In this document: positions 1 to 7,817 of the stretch, piece by piece
Layout: every line of letters begins with the position of its first letter
Numbering within the stretch: the first letter of the stretch is position 1
Assembly (NCBI GenBank): GCA_946887385.1
Contig: CAMPKU010000066.1
Span: forward strand, 1 to 18,115
Direction: 5' to 3'
Length of the DNA stretch: 18,115 nucleotides
From: an uncultured Gammaproteobacteria bacterium
GTDB lineage: Bacteria; Pseudomonadota; Gammaproteobacteria; Rariloculales; Rariloculaceae
Program-made: the position numbers and the translations under genes
The notes under the pieces: generated by a model
Seen by the model: only the letters and a program-made list of their open reading frames with translations
Told to the model about the DNA's origin: nothing
Database searches by the model: none

Positions 1-25
1 TCCACGCTCAGCACACGGTGAGGCG

Positions 26-232
26 GCGCGGTCGCGGCTCACTTTGACCCTAATTGGCGTTCTTGCCAGGCGACGGCCGCGCCTCGAAGGCCCCTCCCGA
101 GACACGCCGGAAGACCATCCCTGGGGCTCGTCGGCGCACGTCCTAAGTGCGCCGACGGTCTCGGGAGGGGCCTTCGAGACGCGTCCGCCGCCCTCATGCA
201 GTGTCGAGGGTCAAAGTGAGCCGTGACCGCGC
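26..232. repeat. 207-base nested imperfect palindrome, MITE-like
   Basis: Seen: the outer arms 26-51 and 207-232 are inverted repeats matching at 25 of 26 bases (core CTCACTTTGACCCT). A second pair, 71-103 with 158-190, matches at about 30 of 33. The centre holds a perfect 10-bp hairpin (130-139 with 147-156, 7-base loop). The stretches 52-70, 104-129 and 191-206 do not pair. The right end lies three bases past the stop codon of the minus-strand methyltransferase, so transcripts of that gene run into it and it may also end them. No convincing target-site duplication is visible at the ends. A non-autonomous mobile element or a large REP-type repeat fits best; only one copy is in this window. 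Confidence 0.7.
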
Positions 233-235
233 TTT

Positions 236-1600
236 CTAATACGTGGTGCCGCGGTGCGCGTCGTCGTGCATTTTGATGAAGAAGGAGCGCAGCGCGGGCT
301 CGGCTTCGGCTGCGGTCATGAGCCGTTGCTCGACGATGAGGGTTGCCATGTCCTTGATCGAGCGGCGGCCGTCGATCAGTGACATCAGGAAGGCGTGGAT
401 GCGCGTCGCGGCGGCTTGGCTGCGGAACGCGTCGCTGAGCGGCACGGGATCGGTGCCGCGTACGAGCCATTCCGGTAGCGCTTGATAGCGGGGCACTTTT
501 TTCGTCTCGCGCTGTTTGCTGGCCGACCAGCTCACGATGTGCTCGCGGCGCGCGTGCCGGCTCGCCGGCGAGCTCAAGTACGGAATCTCGTGCTCTTCGA
601 TCACGACGTCGTCGAAGCCGCTCTCGGCCAAGGCGGCGCGGCATTCGTCGACACCGTAGCGCGCGGCGGGGTCCGGGTCGTGGAAGCTCAGCGAGCCGAA
701 GTTGAGCCAGCGGCCGCCGTCGGCGAGCAATGTGTTGATGCGGGCGCAGAGCACGTCGAAGTGCTCGGGTAGGATGTCGACGAGCCAGGGCGTGACCACG
801 GTGTCGAACGCGCCGCGGCGAAATGGGGGGCGGAGGGCATCGCCCAGCACATGAACGAGGCCGGGCCGCGCCGCAGCCGGCGCGGCGAGCGTACGCAACA
901 AAGCCGGCTCGGCGCGCGGTGCGAGGGGAAATTCGTACAGCTCGAGCGTCGAGCCGCGGCTTACGGTGTCCGCGACGATCGCGAGCAGAGGGTTGAAGTC
1001 GAGCGCGACGGTTGTCGCCGCGTTCGTTCGCATGTGCAGGTCGTAGGCGAGGCGGCCGGCGCCGGCGCCGAGCACGAGCGTGCGGTTCGGCGGGGCAGCG
1101 CGCAGCGCGGCTTCGAGGGCGGTGAACGAGGCGTCGTTCTCCGCAGCGCCCCAGCACCAGTCGCGATGGATGTTGGCGTGATAGGTCGTCAGGCCTTGAT
1201 CCGCAGGCAGCCGCGTTCGAAGCGCGAGATAAGTTTCGTAGCTCGACGCGCGTTGCTCGAGCTCGAGCGGCGCGAGCAATGCACGCAGGCGCGCGGCGTG
1301 GTCGCGCGTCGCGTGCTCGAGGCTCTCGAGCCGAGCGCGCGTGGCCGCACGCAGCGTCGAGCTCGTGAGCGCCGCAGCCAGTTGTTGTCGGTCGCGTTCG
1401 AGCTTTTGCAGCGAGAAATGCAGGCGGCCGCGCCATTCGCCGAGCGCTGCATTCGGCTCCGCGAACAGCCATGGGAGACCGGCCACGTGCGGGAAGTCGA
1501 CGCGGCAGCCCGCGCACCGCCAAGCGCCGTCGCCGTCGGCGAGCGGCGCGTCGCAGCGCGGGCAGGCGAGCAGATCGTGGAAGTCTGACGGTGCGCTCAT
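236..1600 (-). CDS. SAM-dependent methyltransferase with N-terminal zinc ribbon (Trm112/N2227-like)
   Basis: A 454-residue protein. Residues 8-32 form a Trm112-like zinc ribbon with Cys13, Cys16, Cys29 and Cys32. A helical, Arg/Leu-rich stretch follows (60-130). The Rossmann methyltransferase domain starts near residue 173 with SAM motif I (VLGAGAGRL). An acidic end to the next strand (ALDFNP) and the HVLGDALRPPF segment fit later SAM motifs. The spacing and the WGAAENDASF stretch before motif I recall N2227/carnosine N-methyltransferase-like proteins, but the substrate cannot be read from sequence. Residues 400-445 look like a small PqqD-like or winged-helix tail (LIDGRRSIKDMATLI). The start at 1600 has no good Shine-Dalgarno, but the zinc ribbon begins normally from it. 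The gene is transcribed on its own, since a terminator at 1699-1748 isolates it from the operon upstream. Confidence 0.8.
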   Translation of the reverse strand: MSAPSDFHDLLACPRCDAPLADGDGAWRCAGCRVDFPHVAGLPWLFAEPNAALGEWRGRLHFSLQKLERDRQQLAAALTSSTLRAATRARLESLEHATRDHAARLRALLAPLELEQRASSYETYLALRTRLPADQGLTTYHANIHRDWCWGAAENDASFTALEAALRAAPPNRTLVLGAGAGRLAYDLHMRTNAATTVALDFNPLLAIVADTVSRGSTLELYEFPLAPRAEPALLRTLAAPAAARPGLVHVLGDALRPPFRRGAFDTVVTPWLVDILPEHFDVLCARINTLLADGGRWLNFGSLSFHDPDPAARYGVDECRAALAESGFDDVVIEEHEIPYLSSPASRHARREHIVSWSASKQRETKKVPRYQALPEWLVRGTDPVPLSDAFRSQAAATRIHAFLMSLIDGRRSIKDMATLIVEQRLMTAAEAEPALRSFFIKMHDDAHRGTTY

Positions 1601-1698
1601 CGCGTGTCGTTGCGTGTCTTCGGTCTCGGGCTTGGATCGTGGCTGCGCTCGATGCGCAAAACCCGTGCATCGCTCACCTTATGTGAAAGCGGCCTGGC

Positions 1699-1748
1699 AA
1701 AAAAGAACAACGGTTACCCGGTCCGTCCGTGGCCGAGTAACCGTTGTT
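1699..1748 (-). terminator. Rho-independent terminator of the cytochrome/DUF1501 operon
   Basis: Seen: AACAACGGTTAC at 1706-1717 pairs perfectly with 1737-1748 (12 bp, 19-base loop). On the minus strand the stem is followed by C and then six T residues (1699-1704). It lies 48 bases past the stop codon of the DUF1501 gene, which is the expected place. The T-run is only on the minus-strand side, so it should act in that direction. Confidence 0.88.
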
Positions 1749-1796
1749 GGAGAACGTCTAGAAAGAGCCGAAAACTCCGTTGTTGCACCGATCCCG

Positions 1797-3461
1797 CTAA
1801 GCGATCGGAGCGAACGCCACGTACCGCTCGAGTAACGAAGCGTCGCCGAGGCCGTGGTTCGGGAACCGCGACTCGAACAGGCCTAGATCCCCGTTCAGCG
1901 CCATGTAGTTCAAGAGCAGCATGTGGACGAGCAGGTTCACGTTGTTCGCGCCCGGCGTGCCGGAGCGTACGACGTTGCCGTCTGCGGAGAAGGCGCCGAG
2001 CTGCTGGTGTTGCGCGGCCGTGAGATTGGCGCTCGTGAGCAGCTGCGGGCGCCCACCCAGCGCGGGCGGGTTGTAGACCAGGAAGAACGGCGCCGCCGTG
2101 TCCTGGTTGTCACTGGTCCATTCGCCCTTGCCGCGGCCGGCCTGCGAGTTGTCGATGACGCCGTTGCTCGAGAGCGAGCCGTCGCTGAACACGTAAAGCA
2201 TCACGGGCCTATCCATGCGCGCGGCATACTCGAGGATCGCGCCCATGCAGCGGCCCGCACGGAAGTCCTTCGTCTCGCCTTCTTGGCGCATGCCGCCGTG
2301 GTAGTCGTACCCGCCCATCGTGATGCAGCCGGCGCCCGCGTAGCCGTCGATCACCATCTTCATGACCGACGCCGTCTTGCGGAACTCGTTGCCGTCCGTG
2401 CCGCCCGCCGTGAACTCCGCATCGGTGAAGATGCCCGTCGGGCCGACGATGTTCGGGTCCGTGGCCGGGTTCAGCACCACATTGCCGAATTTTTCCTTCG
2501 TGTAAGCGGCGTCGAGATAGCCGCACTTGACGAGCTCTTCGACCACCTGGTCGCGCGTGATCGGCGCTTTCACCGGGTCCACGAAGTTCAATCCCGTCGA
2601 GACGTTGTTGTCCATCCGCTCCTTGCTGAGCCGATAGATCGCCTCCATCACGGCAACCTCATCCTGGTGGCTCAGCCGCTTGGGCCGATCGCTCGTGCCG
2701 ACGAGCCCCGTCACATCGCTCGGCCGGTCGACCTTCGTGGGCCGGAACTCGGCGTTGAGCATCATGGCCGGCGCCATCGAATTGCCGCCCGAATCCGTGT
2801 TCTGCGAGCCGATCAACGTGAGGATGGAGCCCTCGGCGCCCGCGCGCTGAATGCCGTAGAGCGGATTATGCGGGTTGTTGCTCGTGTCGTTTTCGGAGCG
2901 CGCGGGAATCACCGCGCCGTTGACGTTTGCCGCGATGCCGGCGGTCTTGAAGCTCTGGTACATGCCGCGCAGGAATGCGCTGTCGCTGTGAAACGCAAGC
3001 CCAAGGCTCGTGTCCGTGTGGTCGCCGTTGCTCGTGCCCGTAGCGCTCGCGGCCGCTTCCACGACGCCGGGCACCTGATCGCCCGGCAAGCCGAGCTTGC
3101 GATAGCCGGCCGTCGACAGCGTGTCGAGCTGGCCGAGCTCGCCGCCCCGGCCGACGAGCACGTTCGAGCCCGCAATGTTGGCACCGCCCGCGAGGTCGAT
3201 GCAGATGAACGGGATCTTGGTGCCTGATCGGTCGATGCCGCAGCCGAGCGCGCTCGCGTCCAGCGCCAAATCCTCCGCGAGCTGGGCCAGGGCCGTACGC
3301 GGATTCGCGAACAGACTGAACAATCCGGTGGACAGCACCGCCGCGCCGCCGGTCATGAAGCCTTGCGCGATGAGCTCGCGTCGAGTCATCGGACGGCGAT
3401 GGTTGTCGTGCCGTTGGGGCGCGTCGGGGTTGCGCAGCTTGCGTTTGACTCTGATGAGCAT
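1797..3461 (-). CDS. DUF1501-family protein with Tat signal
   Basis: A 554-residue protein. Residues 26-60 form a twin-arginine signal (MTRREL at 25-30, Arg27-Arg28, then a hydrophobic stretch to about 50 and an AxA-type site near 58-60), so it is probably exported folded. The mature part starts with the segment FICIDLAGGAN at about 85 followed by SNVLVG, then TAGYRKLGLPG, FRAGRCMGAILEYAARMDRP and YVFSDGSLSSNG. I recognise these as the DUF1501 family, related to the alkaline-phosphatase/sulfatase superfamily and sometimes wrongly labelled GspF. In planctomycetes DUF1501 proteins are encoded beside cytochrome-domain proteins, and here too the two upstream genes encode c-type heme proteins. Start 3461 is supported by GAGG 8 bases upstream; the internal Met25 lacks a ribosome site. 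It lies 28 bases after the LamG cytochrome gene and is the last gene of the operon. Its reaction is unknown. Confidence 0.85.
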   Translation of the reverse strand: MLIRVKRKLRNPDAPQRHDNHRRPMTRRELIAQGFMTGGAAVLSTGLFSLFANPRTALAQLAEDLALDASALGCGIDRSGTKIPFICIDLAGGANIAGSNVLVGRGGELGQLDTLSTAGYRKLGLPGDQVPGVVEAAASATGTSNGDHTDTSLGLAFHSDSAFLRGMYQSFKTAGIAANVNGAVIPARSENDTSNNPHNPLYGIQRAGAEGSILTLIGSQNTDSGGNSMAPAMMLNAEFRPTKVDRPSDVTGLVGTSDRPKRLSHQDEVAVMEAIYRLSKERMDNNVSTGLNFVDPVKAPITRDQVVEELVKCGYLDAAYTKEKFGNVVLNPATDPNIVGPTGIFTDAEFTAGGTDGNEFRKTASVMKMVIDGYAGAGCITMGGYDYHGGMRQEGETKDFRAGRCMGAILEYAARMDRPVMLYVFSDGSLSSNGVIDNSQAGRGKGEWTSDNQDTAAPFFLVYNPPALGGRPQLLTSANLTAAQHQQLGAFSADGNVVRSGTPGANNVNLLVHMLLLNYMALNGDLGLFESRFPNHGLGDASLLERYVAFAPIA

Positions 3462-3489
3462 GATCGTTACCTCAATTCCGAAGCGCGAA

Positions 3490-6090
3490 TCACTGGATCA
3501 GCATCGCGGCGCTGCCGAACACGGCTGCGCAGGCGGCCTTTGCGATGTTGCGCGTGCGAGCCGCGTCATTCGCCTCTCCCGCGGGGACGGCGTTCAGCAG
3601 GCCGGGGCGCGCCGCATCGGTCGGATGGCCGTGGATCAGCTGGCTGAGCTCCGCACGAGCCACGTTCTTGTCGGGCTGATGTGCAAGCTGGGTTACGCCG
3701 AGCGCGCGATCGAGCAGCGGATCGAACAGCGCATTCTCGTTGGCGAACGCCGCTGCCGGCGGAACGCTGAAGTCGAAGCCCTGGAACGTGGCAGTGCGCA
3801 GCGTCGGGTTCTCCATGAGCGCGTGGCAGTACTCGACCGCGAGCTGGCCGATCGCGGCCTGGTGCGACGACACGTAGGCCTCGATGGACGGGGTGGCCGG
3901 CAGCGATTGCCGCACCTCGTCCACGGCCGCGCGCACGCCCGGCTCGTTCTGGCTCACGCCCGTGAGCTCGGCGATCGTGGCGCTGATCTCATCGAACGTG
4001 CGTACGCCGATCGCGGATGCCGGCGGCAACACTTGCGGCGGCGACGCCGATGGTGTGATCGGCGCCGGCCGATTGAAGGTGTTGGCACCCAGTGCGTCGA
4101 ACGTCAGGAAGAACTCGTCCTCCTCGGGGCCTTTCTCGAGCGGCAAGACCGTGCCCAGATTGAGCAGCGTCTGCCCCGTCTCGGGGGTATACGCAGCGCT
4201 CGTGATCTCGGTGTCGAGGTACGCGAACGCTTGGCCGACGCGCGCCTCGGCGCCGTTCAACCCTACGCGCATGCCGCGCACGTCGATGCCGTCGGGCAGA
4301 GCCGTGCCGTCCAAGCTGATGAAGAACGGCTTGCGGAACAAGTAGCCGTAGCTGTCGAACTGCGCGGCCTCGATCACGATGAAGCTGTCGTTGACGTTCG
4401 TGAGCTCTTCTACGCCGAACATCAGGAAGAACTTCTCACCGACGCCGGCTTCGAAGTTCTGCACGATCTGCTCGGTGGTCAGCTCCCGGTTGTGAATGGC
4501 GACGAGACGAATCACGCCGTTCCACATGCGGTTGCCCGACACTTCGTTGCCGAGCACGAACGCATACGAGTTGTCCCAGTTCGTCACGGTGCCGCCCGGT
4601 ACGGGATCGAGCGACGCGGCGAGCACGCCGTTCACGTAGATCTTGCGGCCCGTGACGGGATGGAACGTGGCCACGACGTGCTGCAGCGTGGCTTGTAGCA
4701 CCTCGGCGGCGTCGGGCGTCGACAGCTGCGGATCGCCGTTCGCGCTGGTGAGATCGGTGCGGTTGAAGAAGTCGTAGTTGTACATCGTCTGGCCGAGATT
4801 GAAGTTGCGGTTCGTCAAGCTCGCCGAATAGCTGACGATGCGCATGTCCTCTTGCACCACGTTGCCGGGCGTGACCCACGCCTCGATGGAATACTCGCCC
4901 GTTTGCAGCACGAGCTCCTTGAGCTTCGCACTCGAGCCCGTCGAGGCTTGTGCCTTGCCGCCGGCGAAGTTGAGGCCCCAGCCGCCGAACCATTGCACGT
5001 TGCCCGACAGCGTCAGGTCCATCGCCGGGTTCACGCCGCTAGTGTCGTACGCGATCGAGCATGCGCCCGTGATCGACGTGCCGCAGTCTTGGCCCGTCTT
5101 GAATTCATAGAGCGCGATGACGCTCGCCTCGTGGCGATTGCCGCCCGACGCAATCGTACCTTCGTAAAGCGTGGTCGCCTTGCTGGTGATCAAGCTCGGA
5201 TCGACGGACGTCGGCGTCACGCCGGCGCTGAACTGCTGAATCGCAGCCTGCATCATGTTCGCGTCGTTGGTGCAGCTGGCGGTCCAGCAGTTGTGCGACT
5301 CGTTACGCAAGCGCACCACGAAGCGCGAGATCGCGGGATCGTCGAGATTGATCTTCGACTTCGCGGCTTCGTAGGCGAGCTCGATCGCCTCGAGGTCGCC
5401 CAGCGGGCCTTCGGCAAAAAACGGCTGCTGCTTGACGGCCGTCGTCGAGGCATGACAGTTGGAGCAGTGCTCCTCGAGCAGCGGATACACCGTCGACGAG
5501 AACAACGCGCCTTGATCGGCGGGGAAGTTCTTGCTTTGACCGGGATCGCGGAGCACGGGCGGCTCGAGCTCGATTTTGCGCGCGGCAGTGGAAGCCAGTC
5601 CGCCGGCCCAGTTCGTGATCCAGGTGGTCAAGATGTCGCCGCACGCCGCACCGCTGGCGAGCCAGCAGTTGTGCCCGCCGCCCACCTTCGTGACCATCAT
5701 CGAATCTTGCGGGGTCGTGAGCGTCACGACGCCGTTGGCGGCCGAGTACGCCAAGTTGATGTCGTCGCTGCGAGCGAACATCGGCGTTTGCCCGCCTGCT
5801 TCGCTGTGGCACGAGCCGCAGCGATTGTTCGCCTGGATGTTGTCCCAGAGGTTGAGCTTGAACTGCTGCACGTCCTGCGTCGAAGGCGCCGGGCCGTTGT
5901 AGTTCGACGTGGGGCCGCCGCCCGGCAATCCCGGGTTCTGTAGAACGTCTGCGCCGCTGCCGCCGCTGCACGCGGCGAGCGCGAAAGCGGCCAGCGTTAC
6001 GCCGGCGCCGAGCAGGCGCTTGCGGAGCGCCGAGCTCTGCGCGGCGGCCGGAGCCGGCGACTCGAGCGAAACTTTGGTTGCGTACGGCAT
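3490..6090 (-). CDS. Diheme c-type lipoprotein with LamG/ConA-like domain
   Basis: An 866-residue protein. Residues 1-41 form a lipoprotein signal (lipobox LAAC, Cys41). There are two heme sites, CGSCH (91-95) and CSNCH (209-213). Each is followed some 40-60 residues later by the same HNCW motif and another cysteine, so the N-terminal half looks like a duplicated heme module. Residues of about 300-555 form a LamG/concanavalin-like jelly roll: YEF, YSIEAWV, KIYVNG, the WNGVIRLVAIHNREL strand, and the closing EQIVQNFEAGVG. The C-terminal 300 residues are unassigned. Start 6090 is preferred to the in-frame ATG at 6111 because AGGGAG lies 8 bases before it and the signal is compact; the longer form adds 7 residues. 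It begins 25 bases after the monoheme cytochrome gene. Likely role: an outer-membrane or periplasmic electron carrier with a carbohydrate- or protein-binding module (inference). Confidence 0.87.
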   Translation of the reverse strand: MPYATKVSLESPAPAAAQSSALRKRLLGAGVTLAAFALAACSGGSGADVLQNPGLPGGGPTSNYNGPAPSTQDVQQFKLNLWDNIQANNRCGSCHSEAGGQTPMFARSDDINLAYSAANGVVTLTTPQDSMMVTKVGGGHNCWLASGAACGDILTTWITNWAGGLASTAARKIELEPPVLRDPGQSKNFPADQGALFSSTVYPLLEEHCSNCHASTTAVKQQPFFAEGPLGDLEAIELAYEAAKSKINLDDPAISRFVVRLRNESHNCWTASCTNDANMMQAAIQQFSAGVTPTSVDPSLITSKATTLYEGTIASGGNRHEASVIALYEFKTGQDCGTSITGACSIAYDTSGVNPAMDLTLSGNVQWFGGWGLNFAGGKAQASTGSSAKLKELVLQTGEYSIEAWVTPGNVVQEDMRIVSYSASLTNRNFNLGQTMYNYDFFNRTDLTSANGDPQLSTPDAAEVLQATLQHVVATFHPVTGRKIYVNGVLAASLDPVPGGTVTNWDNSYAFVLGNEVSGNRMWNGVIRLVAIHNRELTTEQIVQNFEAGVGEKFFLMFGVEELTNVNDSFIVIEAAQFDSYGYLFRKPFFISLDGTALPDGIDVRGMRVGLNGAEARVGQAFAYLDTEITSAAYTPETGQTLLNLGTVLPLEKGPEEDEFFLTFDALGANTFNRPAPITPSASPPQVLPPASAIGVRTFDEISATIAELTGVSQNEPGVRAAVDEVRQSLPATPSIEAYVSSHQAAIGQLAVEYCHALMENPTLRTATFQGFDFSVPPAAAFANENALFDPLLDRALGVTQLAHQPDKNVARAELSQLIHGHPTDAARPGLLNAVPAGEANDAARTRNIAKAACAAVFGSAAMLIQ

Positions 6091-6115
6091 CGTCCTCACT
6101 CCCTGGTGCATGGGC

Positions 6116-7318
6116 CTATTGGCCCATGCAATACCCTGCGGCGTTGGCGAACACCTGCTTCAAGTCGTAGGCGCCGCGAAACGCATTGGTCATCGTCTCG
6201 ATCTGGCTGTGATCGTTCGCGTCGACGGGGTCGCGCAGGCACACGGCCTTGAACACCTTCTTTACCTGGCATTGCGCGAAGGCGTCCGTGGCCGCGAGCT
6301 CCGCGCCCATGGATTTGGCTCCCGTGCCTTCGCCCGGCAGCGTTTGACTCCAGCCGATCACGGCGTTCTGGCCTTCGCGCCAGTGGTTGTGCCAAGAGTC
6401 ATCCGGCGTTACGAAGCCGTCGGCAAACGTGGCGTCGTTGTTGAAGTACTTCGAATGCACCGACGTCGAGTCGTAGACCATGCGGTTCGACGTGGTGTCG
6501 AAGTTGTAGTAGGCGAAGGCCTGGGCCAGCGGATCCATGCCCGCATGGCAGCCGATGCAGTTGTTGTTGAACACGCGGCTGTCGCCGCCCGGGCTGCGCG
6601 ACACGTCTTGTCGGATGCGATCGGGCGCGATGCTCGTATCGAGCACCTGCTCCAAGTCCATGCACATGTGATTGATCAGCGTGAAGCGAAACATCGCGCG
6701 GTTCGTGCCGGCCACGAAGAACGCCTCCGCCGCGGCACGCGTGGTCATCGCGCCCGCAGTGGCCGCAGGAGGCGTGCCGTAGACCGCCGTCTGCGTCGTC
6801 TGCACGAGCTCGTTCTGATTGAAGCTCGGCTCGCGCATGCGCTCCTCGAGCGCCTCGTAGTGCGCGTTGCTCGTTGCCGACGGCGCGGGCGTCACGCTAC
6901 CGGGCCCCGTGTACAGCAGGTCGGTGGTCAAGATCTCATTGAACGGTACGTTGTCGCGCACCATGCCCATGACGAGCGTCACATAGTCGTTGAGCGGCAC
7001 GAACGGGTTCTGATCGCGGTTCGTCCACGGCGCCGCGAAATTCTTCAGCGTGACGGCGTAGAAATTCGGGTTGCTCATCGCAATGCTGGCTGCCGCCGTC
7101 GGATTGGCGGGCAGCGACGCTTGCATCGCGTTCAACGTGGCTTCGTCGGCGGGCACGCCGGCAAGGCGATCGTGAATACGGGCGGCTTGCTCGCGCGGTC
7201 CGGCCAGTGCGATCGACACGCTGCAAAGGAGCAGCGCAAGCGCAACGAAGATGCGCCACAACCAAACATGGCTATCGATAAGCGCGAACGTCGGCGGAAA
7301 GTGCATCCTGCTAATCAT
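6116..7318 (-). CDS. Monoheme cytochrome c-like protein, DUF1588-like
   Basis: A 400-residue protein. Residues 18-39 form a hydrophobic Sec signal (cleavage near ALAG). The single heme site CIGCH (254-258) is followed by AGMDPLAQAFAYYNFD. This closely resembles the CxxCHxxxDPxGfalexfD pattern of DUF1588-type cytochrome modules in planctomycetes (known family). Upstream, FRFTLINHMCMDLEQ and RDDVS-type segments recall the DUF1592 region that precedes DUF1588. Cysteines at 350, 360 and 397 may form disulfides. It is the first gene of the minus operon. ATG 7318 has only a weak GGGA element about 8 bases upstream, and ATG 7306 is a possible alternative. It probably passes electrons to or from the diheme LamG lipoprotein encoded 25 bases downstream (inference). 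Confidence 0.82.
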   Translation of the reverse strand: MISRMHFPPTFALIDSHVWLWRIFVALALLLCSVSIALAGPREQAARIHDRLAGVPADEATLNAMQASLPANPTAAASIAMSNPNFYAVTLKNFAAPWTNRDQNPFVPLNDYVTLVMGMVRDNVPFNEILTTDLLYTGPGSVTPAPSATSNAHYEALEERMREPSFNQNELVQTTQTAVYGTPPAATAGAMTTRAAAEAFFVAGTNRAMFRFTLINHMCMDLEQVLDTSIAPDRIRQDVSRSPGGDSRVFNNNCIGCHAGMDPLAQAFAYYNFDTTSNRMVYDSTSVHSKYFNNDATFADGFVTPDDSWHNHWREGQNAVIGWSQTLPGEGTGAKSMGAELAATDAFAQCQVKKVFKAVCLRDPVDANDHSQIETMTNAFRGAYDLKQVFANAAGYCMGQ

Positions 7319-7375
7319 CGCGATCGTCCCGTTGAGTGATGGCCAGAAGTACGAGATCGGGGCGCACTAAAACAC

Positions 7376-7428
7376 AAAAAAAATCGTCGCGTAATGTGGG
7401 AAATCACAGACGTCTGGGTTTAGCGACG
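7376..7428 (-). terminator. Terminator- or attenuator-like hairpin in the leader of the minus operon
   Basis: Seen: CGTCGC at 7385-7390 pairs with GCGACG at 7423-7428, extended by TA/TA across a bulged G at 7391 (8 bp, 27-base loop). On the minus strand the stem is followed by A and then eight T residues (7376-7383). The loop carries the perfect palindrome CAGACGTCTG (7407-7416). It sits 58 bases before the start of the monoheme cytochrome gene, so it could be an attenuator if transcription starts upstream of it. The long loop makes it weaker than the terminator at 1699-1748. Confidence 0.35.
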
Positions 7429-7469
7429 GTTTCGGAAGGAGCGTAGTCGACGTGTAAGCTCGTCGCGGT

Positions 7470-7500
7470 GATCGAGAGCAACGTTCGAACGTGCTCGATC
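7470..7500. promoter_or_regulatory. 31-base dyad, candidate operator
   Basis: Seen: GATCGAG (7470-7476) and CTCGATC (7494-7500) are inverted, and they flank the perfect 12-base palindrome ACGTTCGAACGT (7481-7492). The arms are offset by a few bases relative to the inner palindrome. The site lies inside the divergent region, about 150 bases from the minus start and 320 from the plus start. A dimeric regulator site is plausible, but no regulator gene is in the window. Confidence 0.4.
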
Positions 7501-7525
7501 GCCAAGTAGTGCGATTAGGTGAAAT

Positions 7526-7545
7526 CTCGCGCGACGCCGCGCGAG
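7526..7545. repeat. GC-rich hairpin in the divergent region
   Basis: Seen: CTCGCGCG (7526-7533) pairs with CGCGCGAG (7538-7545) around a 4-base loop. There is no T-run on either side, so it is not a clear terminator. It may be a structure in a leader transcript or a DNA site. Confidence 0.45.
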
Positions 7546-7711
7546 TGAAGGGTGACGAGTAGGGACGTCCGTCACACTTCTCGCGGCGAGGTGATCCGGG
7601 CAAGTTCTGTGATCACGTTAACGGACGGCGTACATCTCGATGCTCATGATTGTCGGGCGCCGAGATTACGTCGCATCGCGACGCGAGCCGTCGCGAGATT
7701 ATGCAAGCACG

Positions 7712-7732
7712 GCGAGCAGGAAAACTGCTCGC
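7712..7732. repeat. Hairpin upstream of the HzsA-like gene
   Basis: Seen: GCGAGCAG (7712-7719) pairs with CTGCTCGC (7725-7732) around the loop GAAAA. It lies 85 bases before the start codon of the plus operon and is probably in its 5' leader. No T-run follows. Confidence 0.45.
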
Positions 7733-7817
7733 AGCGCTGCGTTCGGAGTAACCGTTGACGTATCGACTTCAGCTCGGATCGGCCCTCACCGCGCCACTTG
7801 ATGGAGAGGGACCTTCC

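Larger units (their letters stand above)
7319..7817. promoter_or_regulatory. Divergent intergenic control region
   Basis: This 499-base region separates the two divergent operons and should hold both promoters and any shared operator. It contains no convincing protein gene: short open frames here lack ribosome sites and recognisable products. I found no clean -35/-10 pair on either strand. TTGACG at 7755-7760 is a good -35 match but lacks a -10. The visible structure is a poly-A tract next to a stem (7376-7428), the palindrome CAGACGTCTG (7407-7416), a 31-base dyad (7470-7500), two GC hairpins (7526-7545 and 7712-7732), an 8-base palindrome GTGATCAC (7609-7616), and a direct repeat CGAGATTA (7661-7668 and 7694-7701). 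Confidence 0.6.

Noticed and set aside
44..226. 60-codon plus-strand frame at the window start
   Set aside because: It lies wholly inside the palindromic element, and its codons are dictated by the repeats.
3121..4698. Long open frame on the plus strand (525 codons) antisense to the LamG/DUF1501 genes
   Set aside because: Arg/His/Glu-rich low-complexity product with no domains, and it lies fully across two well-supported genes. High GC content makes such frames common.
7367..7603. 78-codon minus-strand frame in the divergent region
   Set aside because: TTG start, no ribosome site, no recognisable features, and it runs through the dyads and the terminator-like stem.
7755..7760. TTGACG as the -35 box of the plus operon
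   Set aside because: No -10-like hexamer lies 15-19 bases downstream; that stretch is GC-rich.
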